Assembly (NCBI GenBank): GCA_030613445.1 | Contig: JAUWLY010000135.1 | Coordinates: 1 to 7,477, forward strand | DNA: 7,477 bases | Direction of reading: 5' to 3' | From: Candidatus Stahliibacteriota bacterium | GTDB taxonomy: Bacteria > Hydrothermota > Tepidihabitantia > SM23-42 | Shown here: positions 6,876 through 7,477 of the stretch, piece by piece | Numbering within the stretch: the stretch's first letter is position 1 | Layout: each line of letters opens with the position of its first letter | Program-made: the position numbers and the translations under genes | Notes under the pieces: generated by a model | The model's input: only the letters and a program-made list of their open reading frames with translations | Databases searched by the model: none | Told to the model about the DNA's origin: nothing

Positions 6876-7477
6876 CTACTTTACAATTACCTGTTCTGGG
6901 TTTTCTTTTGTGACTCGTCCAATAACCGGTGCCAGACCGCTATAGTGCTTCTTGAAGACATCCAGTTTTTCTTCAGGCAGAACAATGATCAGTCCGCCCG
7001 ATGTTTCTGAACTGAAAATTAATTTTGCCCGCAGATCATCTGTATCCTTACCTACTACACGGTCAGCAAAAGAACCAAGGTTCATTGTAATACCCGGATC
7101 TTCAATGCCCTGTTTTAAAAGCTCGATCACTTTTTCATGTATCGGCAGCCTGGCAAGCTCTATTTCAATACCGACACGGCTTGCTTCCGCCATTTCCACA
7201 AGATGCCCGGCTAACCCAAAACCAGTAACGTCGGTGGCCGCACGAACATCGGCCTTTCTCATCGCTACCGAAGCATCACGATTGAGCATGGTCATTGTTT
7301 TAAGAACTGGATTAAGATCCACTCCCTCTTTTTTGGCAGCTAAGACAGATTGAACGATAACGCCGGTGCCGAGCGGCTTGGTCAGAATAATGAGATCATC
7401 CGGTTTTGCACCGGCATTAGTGATGATCTTATCTGGATGAATATAACCAATGACTGAAAGACCGTATTTTATTTCAT
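6876..7477 (-). CDS. selD: Selenide, water dikinase (selenophosphate synthetase), C-terminal part
   Basis: The 5' end is outside the window; 199 residues are visible up to the TAG at 6878-6876. SelD makes selenophosphate from selenide and ATP in the cytoplasm, the selenium donor for selenocysteine and selenouridine synthesis. The visible part starts at YGLSVIGYIHPDKIITNAG and continues with ILTKPLGTG, then TDVTGFGLAGHLVEMA, the signature of the AIRS/PurM-like C-terminal domain, and SSETSGGLIIVLP, a variant of the usual D-P-Q-T-S-G-G-L motif. The catalytic Cys or Sec and the glycine-rich N-terminal segment lie beyond the edge, so whether this is itself a selenoprotein cannot be seen. A GTG at 7322 is internal, since conserved motifs precede it. 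No selA, selB or tRNA-Sec is in the window. Confidence 0.95.
   Translation of the reverse strand, partial: EIKYGLSVIGYIHPDKIITNAGAKPDDLIILTKPLGTGVIVQSVLAAKKEGVDLNPVLKTMTMLNRDASVAMRKADVRAATDVTGFGLAGHLVEMAEASRVGIEIELARLPIHEKVIELLKQGIEDPGITMNLGSFADRVVGKDTDDLRAKLIFSSETSGGLIIVLPEEKLDVFKKHYSGLAPVIGRVTKENPEQVIVK

Overview
The window comes from a bacterial chromosome with moderate to low GC, AG-rich Shine-Dalgarno sites and tightly packed genes. Nothing here fixes the lineage. The set (family 5 solute-binding protein, YitT membrane protein, exported PQQ-type propeller, GT-C glycosyltransferase, SelD) suggests a diderm-like or environmental, uncultivated bacterium, but that is inference. No phage, transposase, CRISPR, tRNA or rRNA gene was seen.

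Left part (1-3850), plus strand. The window opens inside the C-terminal half of a family 5 (peptide/nickel-type) extracytoplasmic solute-binding protein. Twenty bases later comes a 639-residue, Cys- and Trp-free cytoplasmic coiled-coil protein of unknown function. Behind its stop codon the same reading frame goes on, after a second stop, as a further ~80 codons of coiled-coil sequence (2717-2956). This is either a small separate gene or the severed tail of a once longer protein. A YitT-family membrane protein follows.

Middle (3851-4151). A 301-base gap without a credible gene holds an AT-rich degenerate repeat, a 109-base palindromic GC-richer element able to fold as a branched hairpin, and a likely promoter and strong ribosome binding site for the next gene.

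Right part (4152-7477). A secreted eight-motif PQQ-like beta-propeller gene on the plus strand runs tail-to-tail into a minus-strand GT-C (PMT/ArnT-like) glycosyltransferase gene, with 68 bases of coding overlap. Upstream of the glycosyltransferase, on the same strand, is the C-terminal part of selD (selenophosphate synthetase), cut by the window edge. The genes do not form one recognisable pathway. The least explained items are the coiled-coil gene with its detached tail and the palindromic intergenic element.
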